Below the pieces are notes generated by a model, which searched no databases, was not told the DNA's origin, and worked only from the letters and a program-made list of their open reading frames with translations. From positions 1-40,862 of the forward strand of contig CAKSHM010000012.1 of the NCBI GenBank assembly GCA_934457415.1: DNA of 40,862 nucleotides, given 5' to 3'. The DNA comes from an uncultured Eubacteriales bacterium (lineage in GTDB: Bacteria; Bacillota; Clostridia; Oscillospirales; Acutalibacteraceae). Positions 32,172 to 40,812 of the stretch are shown piece after piece. Positions within the stretch are counted from its first letter, which is position 1. The number at the start of each line of letters is the position of its first letter. Both the position numbers and the translations under genes were made by a program.

Positions 32172-33545
32172 TCATTCACTTTTATCCCAGTAAGGATAAT
32201 CAGTAAATACAAAATCTCCTGCGGCGTTTTTCTCTGTCGGAAGATCAACATAGATTGTATTGCCGTTTGGCGGCATTCTTACAGCAATCACAACTGTAAA
32301 TTTTCCGTTTCCTTCATCTCTGACGCTGTCTACAAAGCTGTTATAAGAAGCTTCTCCCCTGTTTTTTTTACAAACCACATAGACATCGTCATTATATTCG
32401 ATCAATTCTTTATCAGCAATAGCACGGCTCAGTGTTTTATCGGTAAATTCCTCTGAAAAAACCTTTAAAAATTTTTCACGGACTTTTTCAATTGTATTTG
32501 TATAATCATATGACGGAAACATTGGCACATAATTCCGCCGCCTGATCCTCACAGGTTTTGCACTGCCCGGATATTCGCCCGCAAAATTCAGACTCAGCCA
32601 AAGACTTCTCGCTTTATCTGCCATATCCATAGCATAGGAATAGTACAGAACCGTTCCGTCCTCCGGATAAAACTCATAACCGTTTACACCGCAAATACTT
32701 TCGATTATGGCAAGCTTATCGTTTTCATAATTTTTCCACAGCTCAAGGGCTTTCTTTGAAACATTTGCCGCATTTGAAGCTATTGAATAATTATCGCGTG
32801 CCGTAATAAATCTGACATCTTCGCCCGAAATAAGCCGTCCTGCTTCTATTCTCCCTTTATAGGAATCCGATGAATATCCGTTTATATTATTGTCGATTAT
32901 AAAAAAAGTAAGGTCGCTGCCGTCGGTTTTATCAACATAAAACGCAACATAATCTTCAGAATAGCTTGCATTAACAGTACCGACCCAACTTTCAGGCAGC
33001 ATAATCTCAAAGGTTCCGTCGGAAAATTTTACTGAGTTAATTTTTTCTGTCGTTATAAGCTTATGAAGCTTTTGAGCAAATACAGAAAAATTTTTAGGGA
33101 AGCTGTTGGTCCCATTGGCATTTATCTCTGTACCGTCAGCCAATACCGCTTTAAAGTTCATGCCGGTGCCGTCCAGCGCCTGAGAATCGTAACCGCTGAA
33201 GTTTCCCCATTCACCTATTCTGCAATTACCGAATAAAGCGCAAAGCTCTCCGAAAAGTTTTTCATCTCCGTCAATTACACGGACAGTGTTACGGTTTTCG
33301 GCATACCCTAAAGTTGTATTATCCCAATTTTCCGTACTGATGTAATACTCTAAATGAATGCCGTTCTCAGTTTTATATCCCTCATAGACATATCGCTGTG
33401 CCGACATATTGGTCTGTACCAATTTAAAGCTTTTAAAATCCATTGGATCACCTCCGTAATTATCGTTATTATGTTTTGATGAGCATGCGGAAAAAAACTT
33501 CAAAAAGGTGCATATACATAAAACAGATACCAGAAACTTTTTCAT
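32172..33545 (-). CDS. Predicted lipoprotein, function unknown
   Basis: 457 residues from the ATG at 33545 (MKKFLVSVLCICTFLKFFSAC), with AAGGA upstream; the longer frame from 33611 runs through the hairpins and is not supported. A signal peptide with lipobox FSAC gives a lipid-modified Cys21, followed by a Ser/Asn-rich linker SSKHNNDN. The mature part has no recognised domain; the segments EIMLPESWVGTVNASYSEDY and the Tyr-rich stretch PEDGTVLYYSYAMDMADKAR are notable. It should be anchored on the outer face. It is the last gene of the minus-strand zinc-ribbon group, after two hairpins. Confidence 0.75.
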   Translation of the reverse strand: MKKFLVSVLCICTFLKFFSACSSKHNNDNYGGDPMDFKSFKLVQTNMSAQRYVYEGYKTENGIHLEYYISTENWDNTTLGYAENRNTVRVIDGDEKLFGELCALFGNCRIGEWGNFSGYDSQALDGTGMNFKAVLADGTEINANGTNSFPKNFSVFAQKLHKLITTEKINSVKFSDGTFEIMLPESWVGTVNASYSEDYVAFYVDKTDGSDLTFFIIDNNINGYSSDSYKGRIEAGRLISGEDVRFITARDNYSIASNAANVSKKALELWKNYENDKLAIIESICGVNGYEFYPEDGTVLYYSYAMDMADKARSLWLSLNFAGEYPGSAKPVRIRRRNYVPMFPSYDYTNTIEKVREKFLKVFSEEFTDKTLSRAIADKELIEYNDDVYVVCKKNRGEASYNSFVDSVRDEGNGKFTVVIAVRMPPNGNTIYVDLPTEKNAAGDFVFTDYPYWDKSE

Positions 33546-33555
33546 TTGTTTTTCC

Positions 33556-33594
33556 TTTCCGAAAGCACCGAATTCTGTTCGGTGCTTTCGGAAA
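33556..33594 (-). repeat. 17-bp stem-loop just upstream of the lipoprotein gene
   Basis: Arms of 17 nt (33556-33572 and 33578-33594) are perfectly complementary, loop TTCTG on the plus strand. It ends some 10 nt before the ribosome site region of the lipoprotein ATG, so it could limit translation or mark a processing site. Confidence 0.55.
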
Positions 33595-33617
33595 GAAGCT
33601 TGCCGCAGCAAGCTTCT
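33594..33617 (-). repeat. 10-bp stem-loop directly next to the previous hairpin
   Basis: AGAAGCTTGC (33594-33603) pairs with GCAAGCTTCT (33608-33617), loop CGCA. It lies 10 nt from the stop of gene 33628-33969. On the minus strand only a short T-run (TTTCC) follows, so a terminator is uncertain. Confidence 0.5.
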
Positions 33618-33627
33618 CTCACATAGA

Positions 33628-33969
33628 CTAAGGCATTTTCAAAAAACCGAGATTGTATGCGCCGCAAGCGTAAAGCTTACCGTCCTTAAACCAGACATGG
33701 AGCACTCTTGCTCTGCTTTTTGCGGAATACCATGAATAGATCTGTGCCTTTCGTTCGGCATCATATCGGTATTCAGAAGGATCGACACCGATATGCGCTA
33801 TGACATCCTTTAGGGTTAATTCAGCCTGTTCGGCGGCAAAGAAATAGTTCAATCCTCCGAAATATTCCCTGAAGGTTTCTGTCAAAACCGACTCGTCTGC
33901 ACGTTCGTCACTCACAGCCTGTGTTTCGGTTGATTCAATGTCAAGATTATAGGGATTATCAATATACAT
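33628..33969 (-). CDS. Small unknown protein of the zinc-ribbon group
   Basis: 113 residues with no recognised domain, signal peptide or membrane span. The sequence is acidic at first (MYIDNPYNLDIESTETQAV) and then mixed, with a Tyr/Trp-rich end (IYSWYSAKSRARVLHVWF, GAYNLGFLKMP). The ribosome site is weak (AAAGG about 13 nt upstream). It keeps the same strand and close spacing (31 nt to the next gene) as its neighbours, which supports it being real. Confidence 0.55.
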   Translation of the reverse strand: MYIDNPYNLDIESTETQAVSDERADESVLTETFREYFGGLNYFFAAEQAELTLKDVIAHIGVDPSEYRYDAERKAQIYSWYSAKSRARVLHVWFKDGKLYACGAYNLGFLKMP

Positions 33970-34000
33970 TGTATTGCTTTCGCCTTTAACAGAAATTCGA

Positions 34001-34408
34001 TCAGGCTCTTTCCAGAATAATCATTCCGAGCCCATAAAGCAGACAGCCGTCCTCAGTGACGGGAATCTCCGCGAAAGAATCAACCTTATCTCCGAGAACC
34101 TCGCCCTCGATCTTTGTATCATAGTAAAACTTTCCGTTTTCTTCCTTCCAAGTTGAGCTGTCGACAGCGGCATAGCCGTCCTCGCGGACGACCGCTCCGT
34201 GCTTGGCAGCCTCCTCGCGCATCTCATCCGGTACAAACATGAGTGTGTTGAGCGTGCCGTCCTCGGCAAACTCCGTCAAGTACTGCATCAATTCTACGCT
34301 GCCCTCAAACCGCTCGTCCTCCGGCGGGTTATCAGGCGAAAATACCTTTTCTCCGTCCGGTGTAGGCACACGGATTTCTTTAACTTTCCAAATTCCGCGA
34401 ATATCCAT
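34001..34408 (-). CDS. Unknown 135-aa protein, lipocalin-like pattern
   Basis: Starts MDIRGIWKVKEIRVPTPDGE with GGAGG before the ATG. The opening GxW and a run of short beta-like segments (KFYYDTKIEGEVLGDKV, CLLYGLGMIILERA) resemble small lipocalin-like folds, but this is only an impression. No signal peptide. It is 44 nt from the preceding membrane-protein gene in the group. Confidence 0.55.
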   Translation of the reverse strand: MDIRGIWKVKEIRVPTPDGEKVFSPDNPPEDERFEGSVELMQYLTEFAEDGTLNTLMFVPDEMREEAAKHGAVVREDGYAAVDSSTWKEENGKFYYDTKIEGEVLGDKVDSFAEIPVTEDGCLLYGLGMIILERA

Positions 34409-34452
34409 CTTTTTTCCTCCTTGCCCTGATCAGGCGTATCTCAAAAACAGTC

Positions 34453-34911
34453 TTACTCAGAAAGACCTGATTCAGAAGAATAAATATTTGACGCAATATG
34501 TTCTTTCTTATTGAACACGGCTCCGATAATGTAAAGAACCGGCAAAACAAGACCGAGCATCAAAGAAAATGCACTGAAGGAGCCGCCGCCTACGGAATTC
34601 AGTATGGTGCCTGCTACGCTCAGAACCGCTACTATAATGCCCCATACGATACAGCTTCCTGCCTTTTCCGGCTTCTTACAGTTAGCTACTCCGATAATTC
34701 CGGCAACCAATTGTGCAACCGCACTGACAATCATCAATATAACGGATGTATAAAGCAATGCAGACGAAACATTTCCGTCACTTATATACACAATGGCGGC
34801 GACGCCGATTGCTGCAATGATACCCATTATAATTGAAATTCCTCCTCCTATGATCATTAAAATGCCTGTTACTTTTAAGAACCCTGTTCCTTTCGTTTTT
34901 GCTGCTTCCAT
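34453..34911 (-). CDS. Small four-span membrane protein, function unknown
   Basis: 152 residues with about four hydrophobic spans: FLKVTGILMIIGGGISIIMG, a second near TSVILMIVSAVAQLVAGI, a third near CIVWGIIVAVLSVAGTIL and a fourth near FSLMLGLVLPVLYIIGAV. No known family motif. GGAGG lies upstream of the ATG. It probably works with the neighbouring DUF6935-like and TPM proteins at the membrane (inference). Confidence 0.65.
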   Translation of the reverse strand: MEAAKTKGTGFLKVTGILMIIGGGISIIMGIIAAIGVAAIVYISDGNVSSALLYTSVILMIVSAVAQLVAGIIGVANCKKPEKAGSCIVWGIIVAVLSVAGTILNSVGGGSFSAFSLMLGLVLPVLYIIGAVFNKKEHIASNIYSSESGLSE

Positions 34912-34941
34912 TTTTAAATCCTCCTTAATAATTTTTTCTTT

Positions 34942-35511
34942 TTAAGACCACGGATCAGCTGATTTCGGCGTACGCACGCCTGTCAACAGATACTGTTCCC
35001 ACAAAAACCACTTTCCGTCAGACCCGCGCTGGCGCATCTTGATAGGACGGGGATCATCCGCTCCTCCGCACGGAATAAACAGTTTCATATAACCCTGTTC
35101 CTCACCTGATACATGATTACTTTCGACTGTGATCGTATAAGGCTCGGAAGGCGTGTAATTGTTGTCCGGTACGGAGCCGGCGAAATAGGTGAATGGCAGA
35201 TAGGTCTTACCATCGCGGAAACGGTCATTTAAGAAGGAAATCTCCTGTCCGTTCAAAGGACGCGGTCCCCGCAGCCAGTTCAGCATATCTGTGCCTATGT
35301 TCTTATCCGCCGCATATGCACACAGAGCAAGAACAGTAAGTGCTGCCGTTTTAAACGGCGTATCGAGACTTGCCTCAGGCAGCGCCTGCATTTCGGCAAG
35401 GCTTTCCGGCAGCGAAGCGAAAGTGAATGTTTCCCTTTTGCTGCCGATGGACTTTGCAGCGGCAGTTACCGCCTGCCCTGCTGTGCTTTTCAGTTTGTCA
35501 AAGATACTCAT
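34942..35511 (-). CDS. DUF6935-like protein
   Basis: 189 residues. The block FKTAALTVLALCAYAADKNI and the downstream GPRPLNGQEISFLNDRF, SEPYTITVE and GYMKLFIPCGG segments match the pattern I associate with DUF6935; the match is by recognition, not search. It has no membrane span. Its N-terminal ~30 residues are helical and low-complexity. AAAGGAGAG precedes the ATG. The gene lies 61 nt after the TPM gene. Confidence 0.6.
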   Translation of the reverse strand: MSIFDKLKSTAGQAVTAAAKSIGSKRETFTFASLPESLAEMQALPEASLDTPFKTAALTVLALCAYAADKNIGTDMLNWLRGPRPLNGQEISFLNDRFRDGKTYLPFTYFAGSVPDNNYTPSEPYTITVESNHVSGEEQGYMKLFIPCGGADDPRPIKMRQRGSDGKWFLWEQYLLTGVRTPKSADPWS

Positions 35512-35572
35512 GGATTATCTCTCCTTTAAAAAATAATTTTATTGCTGATTTTTTTTTAACGACGGAAGTTAA

Positions 35573-36391
35573 TCAGAATTTACCTCCGCCGCCGCCGTGT
35601 GATGTTCCTGATGAAGAAGAGTGTGTACTGCTTCCTCCTCCGGAATCATTGTCTTTCGGTTTTGCAGTACGTGTGACTGTGTTATACAGGAACATATCGC
35701 GGCTCTCAGTAATATTCATACTGCCTGCTTTCATATAACTGCTCGCCATCGGCTGAAACCTTACTGTTTTGAGCTTGCTCTTCATAGTTCCGACCGTAAT
35801 GAAGGACAATAGAAATCCTACTATAATTGCCGCCAATATCCATCCCTTCTTCATAGGCTCCTTAGGCATATTACCGGAATCGTAGGGCTTTCCGTCTCTT
35901 GCTTTTGTAATAAAATCGTCGCAAAGTTCGGCGAAGCTGTTAAAGGCGGCATCATAATCGCCATCCGACAGATGCTCCTTTATCTTATTGCCGATGTATT
36001 GAATACCTGCGTCAGTGAATGCCGTAATACCATAGCCGGTGGTTGATATGTACCAGTCTCGATCCTCCATACTGATGAGCAGCAGCAAACCGTCACGGTT
36101 GTTGCCGTAGCCGTAGCCGTTGTAATCGTAGGTGTCGTCGGCATAGCTGGCGGGCGTAGCGCCGTTAAGCGTTTTAGCGGTCACGATGACGATATCCATC
36201 TTCTGACGGACGCGAATTTCCTCAAGCTTTTTCCGCAGTGCGGCCTCCTCACTTGCCGACAAGAGATCGGCATAATCCACGACCCGATCCTTATCTCCGG
36301 CAAAACCGGAAGCGTCCTGAGCAAATGCGGGAGCAGATATGCACAGACAGAGTATAAAAGCAAACAGAACTATCCATATTTTCTTTTTCAT
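35573..36391 (-). CDS. TPM-domain protein with signal peptide and Gly-rich tail
   Basis: 272 residues. A signal peptide ends near AFAQ (about residue 24). The TPM domain (about 35-165) shows DRVVDYADLLSASEEAAL, VRQKMDIVIVTAKTL, NRDGLLLLISMEDRDWYIST and a final TKARDGKP. A membrane span (about 185-203) follows, then a cytosolic tail ending GTSHGGGGGKF. TPM domains appear in envelope proteins, some involved in photosystem repair and some in stress systems. GGAGGG lies upstream of the ATG. Its neighbours point to an envelope-associated complex. Confidence 0.8.
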   Translation of the reverse strand: MKKKIWIVLFAFILCLCISAPAFAQDASGFAGDKDRVVDYADLLSASEEAALRKKLEEIRVRQKMDIVIVTAKTLNGATPASYADDTYDYNGYGYGNNRDGLLLLISMEDRDWYISTTGYGITAFTDAGIQYIGNKIKEHLSDGDYDAAFNSFAELCDDFITKARDGKPYDSGNMPKEPMKKGWILAAIIVGFLLSFITVGTMKSKLKTVRFQPMASSYMKAGSMNITESRDMFLYNTVTRTAKPKDNDSGGGSSTHSSSSGTSHGGGGGKF

Positions 36392-36403
36392 TCCGTTCCC
36401 TCC

Positions 36404-37498
36404 TTAAATCAACCCGATCAGGTGCAGAATCCACGCAAGACCGTAAGCCGCAACACTGTAAATTGCCGCAAGCAGGAATGTCCAGCGCGTCGCCGCAGCC
36501 TTATCCACCGGCAGATCGCCAACAAATTTCCCTGTCTGTCCGTTCATTGCAAAGGTGTATTTATTTCCGTTCCATGTGGTATTGAGCAGCCACACAGGAT
36601 AAAGCGCGTACTGCGCCTTCCCGCCGCGGAACTGCACATTACTGTTTTCCGTAGTGACCGAAGTATATCCCTGCACAGTCCCGGCAAAGCTGTCCTCTGT
36701 GGAACGCTTGACACGCTTGTTGGCACGGTCTATACTCTCCTCGGCTGACACATCATATTTGTCGGCAAGATATCCTGCAAGATATGCCGTTTGGAACTCC
36801 ATTGCCTCGGAAAAATCATATGGCTCGATAGATTCCATAAGGTCGTCGGCCATTTTTGATGAACCGTCCACCGGAACATGCTCAAAGCCTATGCTGCCGC
36901 CGCGATGTACCATATAATAGCTGGTTTCCGTGTAATTATAGTTGCTGTCGCTCCAACTGCGCACCCGTGTGGCGCGATAGCGGATCTGTGCGTCAACATC
37001 GGTATCGAAAAGCCAGAATGGAACATATATGCCCTTGATCTCATCAATGTGGTTCTGATCTTTAAAAATCTTGGGGAGCAGCCGCTTGCCGGTCAGATGT
37101 TTCATCAGACCTGCCTTTGCCGCCTTTTTATCCAGTTTGAAAGGAATCACAAAATCAGGCTTGAGAGCTCCTGAGAACTGACTCATCATTACCACGGGAT
37201 TGCCGCAAAAGGGGCAGGCTGTCGCTGCAGTATTGGCATCGCCGACTATCTCGCCTCCGCAGGACTTGCACACATAGGAACGCAGACCGTCGGTCTCGCC
37301 CTCCTGCCAATCGCTTCCCGCAGAGGTTTCCCACTCCATTTGATCCGACTGATCATTCTGCAGCTCAGCATCATAATTCTTGAGCGTATCCATTTCAAAT
37401 TCGGTATCGCAATAAGGACACTTCATCTTTTGGAGTGTGCTGTCAAAGCCTATTGCACCGCCGCAGCAGGGACATTTATATTCCTGTAATGTTTGCAT
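36404..37498 (-). CDS. Double zinc-ribbon protein with C-terminal membrane span
   Basis: 364 residues from the ATG at 37498 (MQTLQEYKCPCCGG), with AAAGGAG upstream; the GTG at 37525 overlaps the previous stop. Ribbon 1: C9, C12, C27, C30 (TFIIB-type). Ribbon 2: VCKSCGGEIVG and ACPFCGNPV. The middle carries a beta-rich region (IPFKLDKKAAKAGLM, IKGIYVPFWLFDTD). One or two membrane spans end the protein (TFLLAAIYSVAAYG, LAWILHLIGLI). It would be a membrane-anchored cytosolic sensor or adaptor. Next to TPM and DUF4428-like genes. Confidence 0.75.
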   Translation of the reverse strand: MQTLQEYKCPCCGGAIGFDSTLQKMKCPYCDTEFEMDTLKNYDAELQNDQSDQMEWETSAGSDWQEGETDGLRSYVCKSCGGEIVGDANTAATACPFCGNPVVMMSQFSGALKPDFVIPFKLDKKAAKAGLMKHLTGKRLLPKIFKDQNHIDEIKGIYVPFWLFDTDVDAQIRYRATRVRSWSDSNYNYTETSYYMVHRGGSIGFEHVPVDGSSKMADDLMESIEPYDFSEAMEFQTAYLAGYLADKYDVSAEESIDRANKRVKRSTEDSFAGTVQGYTSVTTENSNVQFRGGKAQYALYPVWLLNTTWNGNKYTFAMNGQTGKFVGDLPVDKAAATRWTFLLAAIYSVAAYGLAWILHLIGLI

Positions 37499-37521
37499 AA
37501 ATAAACTCCTTTCTAAAAATT

Positions 37522-38274
37522 TCACCCATTAAATGCTGCAAGCGCCGCATCTGCTTTCCTAATCCACTCGGTACGGTCTCCGTAAATTGCCGCATCCAAA
37601 GAGTCTATCGCCTGTGCCGCTTTGGCTTCGGCATCAGATTCTCCCTTTACCGCAGCGGAAAATCCCGCAGCTATATCTTTAACCGCAGTCATCTGCTGCT
37701 TCCAAACATTCGAGGCGTTGCCGAGTGTGTTCTGTATACCGAACAGCGTATCAAAATATTTTTTGAGCTTTTCATAATCCTTGAAGTTGTTCATATTAAG
37801 AACAAACTCATACAGACCCTCTGTATTGATAAAACTGATCCGAGCCGTTGATTTCTTTTCTGTCTTATCACCGCTTTTAACAATCTGCTCTTCATACTTA
37901 TAACTGCGCAAATCGGCAATGCGGTACACACAGGCGCGTGTTGTCTTACCGAATATCATAAACTTGTAATCATTTTGTATAAATGCCATAAGACCGATAT
38001 CCTCGGCCACATAGAGATAGGTGCCGAAGCGCTTAAGTCTTTTGGTTTTATCCTTTGTTTTTTGGCGCGGAAGGAAATAGTATTCCCAAAGCTTAGTTCC
38101 GCGCTCAACCTGTGCAAGATGTGCCTTGACGCCGGATAGATTGCTGTGCACATAGTCATAAGCTTTGAATCCTTTTTTTCTGCAGTTTTTGCGGCAAATA
38201 CAGTTGCCGTCTGCCAGTTTCTGGGTTTGGAACAGATTGATGTCCGCACCGCAGACAGCGCATTTTTCAGCCAT
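37522..38274 (-). CDS. DUF4428-like zinc protein with PH-like middle domain
   Basis: 250 residues from the ATG at 38274 (MAEKCAVCG), with GGTGA about 4 nt upstream; ATG 38286 is an alternative. The N-terminal CAVC (C5, C8) and the CICRKNC block form a DUF4428-like zinc module. The centre (about 85-160: GLMAFIQNDYKFMIF, YRIADLRSYKYEEQI, TARISFINTEGLYEFVL) has the strand pattern of bacterial PH-like domains, possibly a lipid or membrane contact site. The C-terminus is helical. Same strand as the zinc-ribbon genes; its stop is just before the next start. Confidence 0.72.
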   Translation of the reverse strand: MAEKCAVCGADINLFQTQKLADGNCICRKNCRKKGFKAYDYVHSNLSGVKAHLAQVERGTKLWEYYFLPRQKTKDKTKRLKRFGTYLYVAEDIGLMAFIQNDYKFMIFGKTTRACVYRIADLRSYKYEEQIVKSGDKTEKKSTARISFINTEGLYEFVLNMNNFKDYEKLKKYFDTLFGIQNTLGNASNVWKQQMTAVKDIAAGFSAAVKGESDAEAKAAQAIDSLDAAIYGDRTEWIRKADAALAAFNG

Positions 38275-38610
38275 AATAATCACCATTTCTTTCTAAGACA
38301 CAAAATGCGATAATAATCATCAAAACGGTGATTATTGTATCGCATCTGTTTCGTTTGCCTTTGGTAACAAAGGCGGGAAACATGCGTCTTTATTATTTTC
38401 AGCGTGATTTTTTCACACTGATAATCTCATTTTTTTCACCGACAGTGCCGGTTTGTTTTTAAGGTTTTCTTGTTTTGGCAAGGTGACAAAAAAGTTCGGT
38501 TAAGATGATTGCCGTATCTTTTTAGTATCCGCTGCAGCCGATAAGTCCAAAAAATCGGTAAATGAGCAAACGCGACACCTGTAGCCTTGCGTACTGTATG
38601 CTTTATATTT
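38275..38610 (-). other. 336-bp intergenic region with three stem-loops
   Basis: No gene is supported; the open frame 38436-38696 runs into the next gene and has no start signal. Hairpins on the minus strand: 38400-38420 (8 bp with one G-U), 38353-38381 (core GCCTTTG/CAAAGGC, loop GTAA) and 38306-38344 (7 + 7 bp with a bulge, followed by TTTTG, a terminator for the upstream unit). Confidence 0.5.
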
Positions 38611-39477
38611 TTATTGGAGAGGTCTTCCGCACTCCGGACAGAATTTAGGCATACTATGTCCGTCCGCGGGTCTCCAACCGCAATTTGCACATTCATAGGA
38701 TGCTACGGGCTTTACAGCGCCGCAGTTTGAGCAGAATTTACCGCTGCTTTGTGCGCCGCAGGACGGGCATACCCATGCTTTGCCGTCCGTCGGACCGGAA
38801 ACTGAAGCAGGCTTTTCCTGAATGTTGCCTGTGAGTTCTGTCCGTTTCATCATTCCGTCTCCGTCCCAAACGCGGTTTCGCTCATCTCTGCGCATCAGAA
38901 TATCCTTAAGCTCATGCATTCTTCGTTCATATTCACGGTACAAATCGGTATAGCGGCTGTCGGGACGGTTGCCGTCGCTCAGCTCCAGCTCTATCTCGTC
39001 AAACCAAGGGGAATCCACTCGGATAGTTATATCGAACTCATAGTCACATGCATAACGGGGCGGATCATAGCTTTTCTCGTTTCCTTCGGAATCCTTATAA
39101 TAAATTTCTTCTTTGTTCTCTTTTATATCTGTATTTACTCCGAGAACCTGCGAAAATGCAATGAGATCGGGATTGACGCTGCGCCAGTTGGAAACTCCCG
39201 TAACGATAAACCGTTCCCCTATTGGATCGATATATACCTTTTTGCTCCCGTCAAAAGTGAGCGACGGGGAAAAATCGGCAAGCTTTTTTTCATTTTCCGC
39301 ACGGTAAGCAAGCTGGTGCTTGATGTCCTCTACGGTTGAGTTACGCCGTTCGCTGAAAAACGGCGAGAGCTTTCTTGCACAGTCTTTACAGAGATTTCCG
39401 TCCTCCAGCTTGCGATTTCCGAGAAGTCCTATCTTCTCCCCGCAGATATCGCAGTATTTTTTATCAAAAAGTCCCAT
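38611..39477 (-). CDS. DUF4428-like protein with two C-terminal zinc ribbons
   Basis: 288 residues. The N-terminal MGLFDKKYCDICGEKIGL, with later LCKDCARKL, is a DUF4428-like zinc module. The middle (about 75-185) is a beta-rich region. The C-terminus (about 220-288) has two ribbons: CPSCGAQSSGKFCSNCG and CANCGWRPADGHSMPKFCPE, ending CGRPLQ. Such ribbons are common in protein adaptors. GGAGG lies before the ATG. No membrane span, so it likely acts as a soluble partner of the membrane ribbon proteins. Confidence 0.72.
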   Translation of the reverse strand: MGLFDKKYCDICGEKIGLLGNRKLEDGNLCKDCARKLSPFFSERRNSTVEDIKHQLAYRAENEKKLADFSPSLTFDGSKKVYIDPIGERFIVTGVSNWRSVNPDLIAFSQVLGVNTDIKENKEEIYYKDSEGNEKSYDPPRYACDYEFDITIRVDSPWFDEIELELSDGNRPDSRYTDLYREYERRMHELKDILMRRDERNRVWDGDGMMKRTELTGNIQEKPASVSGPTDGKAWVCPSCGAQSSGKFCSNCGAVKPVASYECANCGWRPADGHSMPKFCPECGRPLQ

Positions 39478-39492
39478 AATAAAATCCTCCGT

Positions 39493-40797
39493 TTATTCTT
39501 TTTCCTTCTGCAAAATCCATTTTGCATTGTTGGTCTGCAAGCCAAACCCACAGAACGAGCAGCAATGGTTTTCATCAGGCATAAAATTGGCACCGCAGGA
39601 CGGGCAATCCTTTTCGGTAAAGAATTCGCCGTCCGCTTTTCGTTTTTCGGGATATCTCGCCCTTTGCACGAACATTCTCTTTTTAAATTTTTTTGTATAC
39701 GGCTTTTGATTTTCCGGAAGAAATGTTTTTGTTCCGGAAACGTCAGCCGTAACTGTTGTTGTTTCTTCTGTGTGGGCAACCTTTAAAAGCTTAATTGTAC
39801 CAACGCTGAAATCAAGCAGGTCTTTGTCATTTTCATTTTCCCAAAAATATTCGTTCAAGCAGGCTCTGAGAAAATTCTCTGAATATCTCACGATTTTTCC
39901 GGCAAGTCTTTCTTGTTTGATTTTTCCGCAGATGATCGGTGCGATAATTAGTCCGAAAGTGACAACCGCCGCACCGACTCCGGCAGCGAGAGAAATCTCG
40001 GTATCCTCGATTAAATACAAGCACAGGAACACACACAGGAAAAGTATACAGCCGGACACAAGCAGCTGCAAAAATCTTTTAAGATTTGTACCGATAGCTT
40101 CATAAATCTCAAACGATTCGGTCTGCCAATCATAAAACTCGTTTTTAATAACGGCACCGCAATATTCGCAGGTCACCTGCTGACTGTCAAGCTTTACTTC
40201 TGCGCCGCAGGACGGGCATATTATTTTTAACATATCGAAATAATAGCTTTTCTTTTTTTCTTTTAGGTCGGCGCTGCGGATGTGTCTTGACTGAAGTATC
40301 CTGAGATACGAATTTTTACGGTATATCTCATGCTGTACCCTGTTGTCTTCAGTTGACTCCAAACGCTCAAGCGTGCTGCACTTTAAAACCGATTCCCGCC
40401 ATTCTCTGCCATCATCGTTCCATCGTTCAAAATCGTTTTTCGGCAATGGAACAACATCCGTAATATAAATATTGCGGCGAAGATTATTCTTATTAAGCCT
40501 GTTGATTTGACTGACGATTTTTTTTCGGAATGTCATATCCATTCTTGCCGGAAGAAGGTCTTGATCAGCTTTCCCTAGCGAAATCAATACCCTTTCAAAT
40601 GCCTTTCTCATATCCTTACGGATTTTGGAATCATGAAGAGGCGTCTCCCGTTTTGCAAGCAATCTTTCAAATTTGGCTTTTTTAGAATTTTTGGAACAGC
40701 ATTCCGAAAAATCTATTGTAAGTATTCTTTTACCGATATAGAATGTACATAATACAGCAAAGGAAGCCGCAATAAACAGTGATACTGATAAATCCAT
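39493..40797 (-). CDS. Membrane protein with two zinc ribbons, Tim44-like region
   Basis: 434 residues. A first membrane span lies near the N-terminus (ASFAVLCTFYIGKRIL), and two further spans lie near 240-290 (LLVSGCILFLCVFLCLYLI, LAAGVGAAVVTFGLIIAPII). Ribbon 1 is CPSCGAEVKLDSQQVTCEYC near 195-215; ribbon 2 is CPSCGANFMPDENHCCSFC near the end. The segment between has a Tim44-like feel, but this is weak. AGAGG lies before the ATG. It starts the visible part of the group. Confidence 0.7.
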   Translation of the reverse strand: MDLSVSLFIAASFAVLCTFYIGKRILTIDFSECCSKNSKKAKFERLLAKRETPLHDSKIRKDMRKAFERVLISLGKADQDLLPARMDMTFRKKIVSQINRLNKNNLRRNIYITDVVPLPKNDFERWNDDGREWRESVLKCSTLERLESTEDNRVQHEIYRKNSYLRILQSRHIRSADLKEKKKSYYFDMLKIICPSCGAEVKLDSQQVTCEYCGAVIKNEFYDWQTESFEIYEAIGTNLKRFLQLLVSGCILFLCVFLCLYLIEDTEISLAAGVGAAVVTFGLIIAPIICGKIKQERLAGKIVRYSENFLRACLNEYFWENENDKDLLDFSVGTIKLLKVAHTEETTTVTADVSGTKTFLPENQKPYTKKFKKRMFVQRARYPEKRKADGEFFTEKDCPSCGANFMPDENHCCSFCGFGLQTNNAKWILQKEKE

Positions 40798-40812
40798 AAA
40801 AATACCTCTGAT

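Noticed and set aside
33546..33611. 22-residue N-terminal extension of the lipoprotein gene
   Set aside because: It runs through the hairpins, and the Met at 33545 begins a proper signal peptide with a ribosome site.
38436..38696. 86-aa open frame on the minus strand
   Set aside because: It overlaps the end of the DUF4428-like gene in another frame and has no start signal; its conserved look may come from a dispersed repeat.
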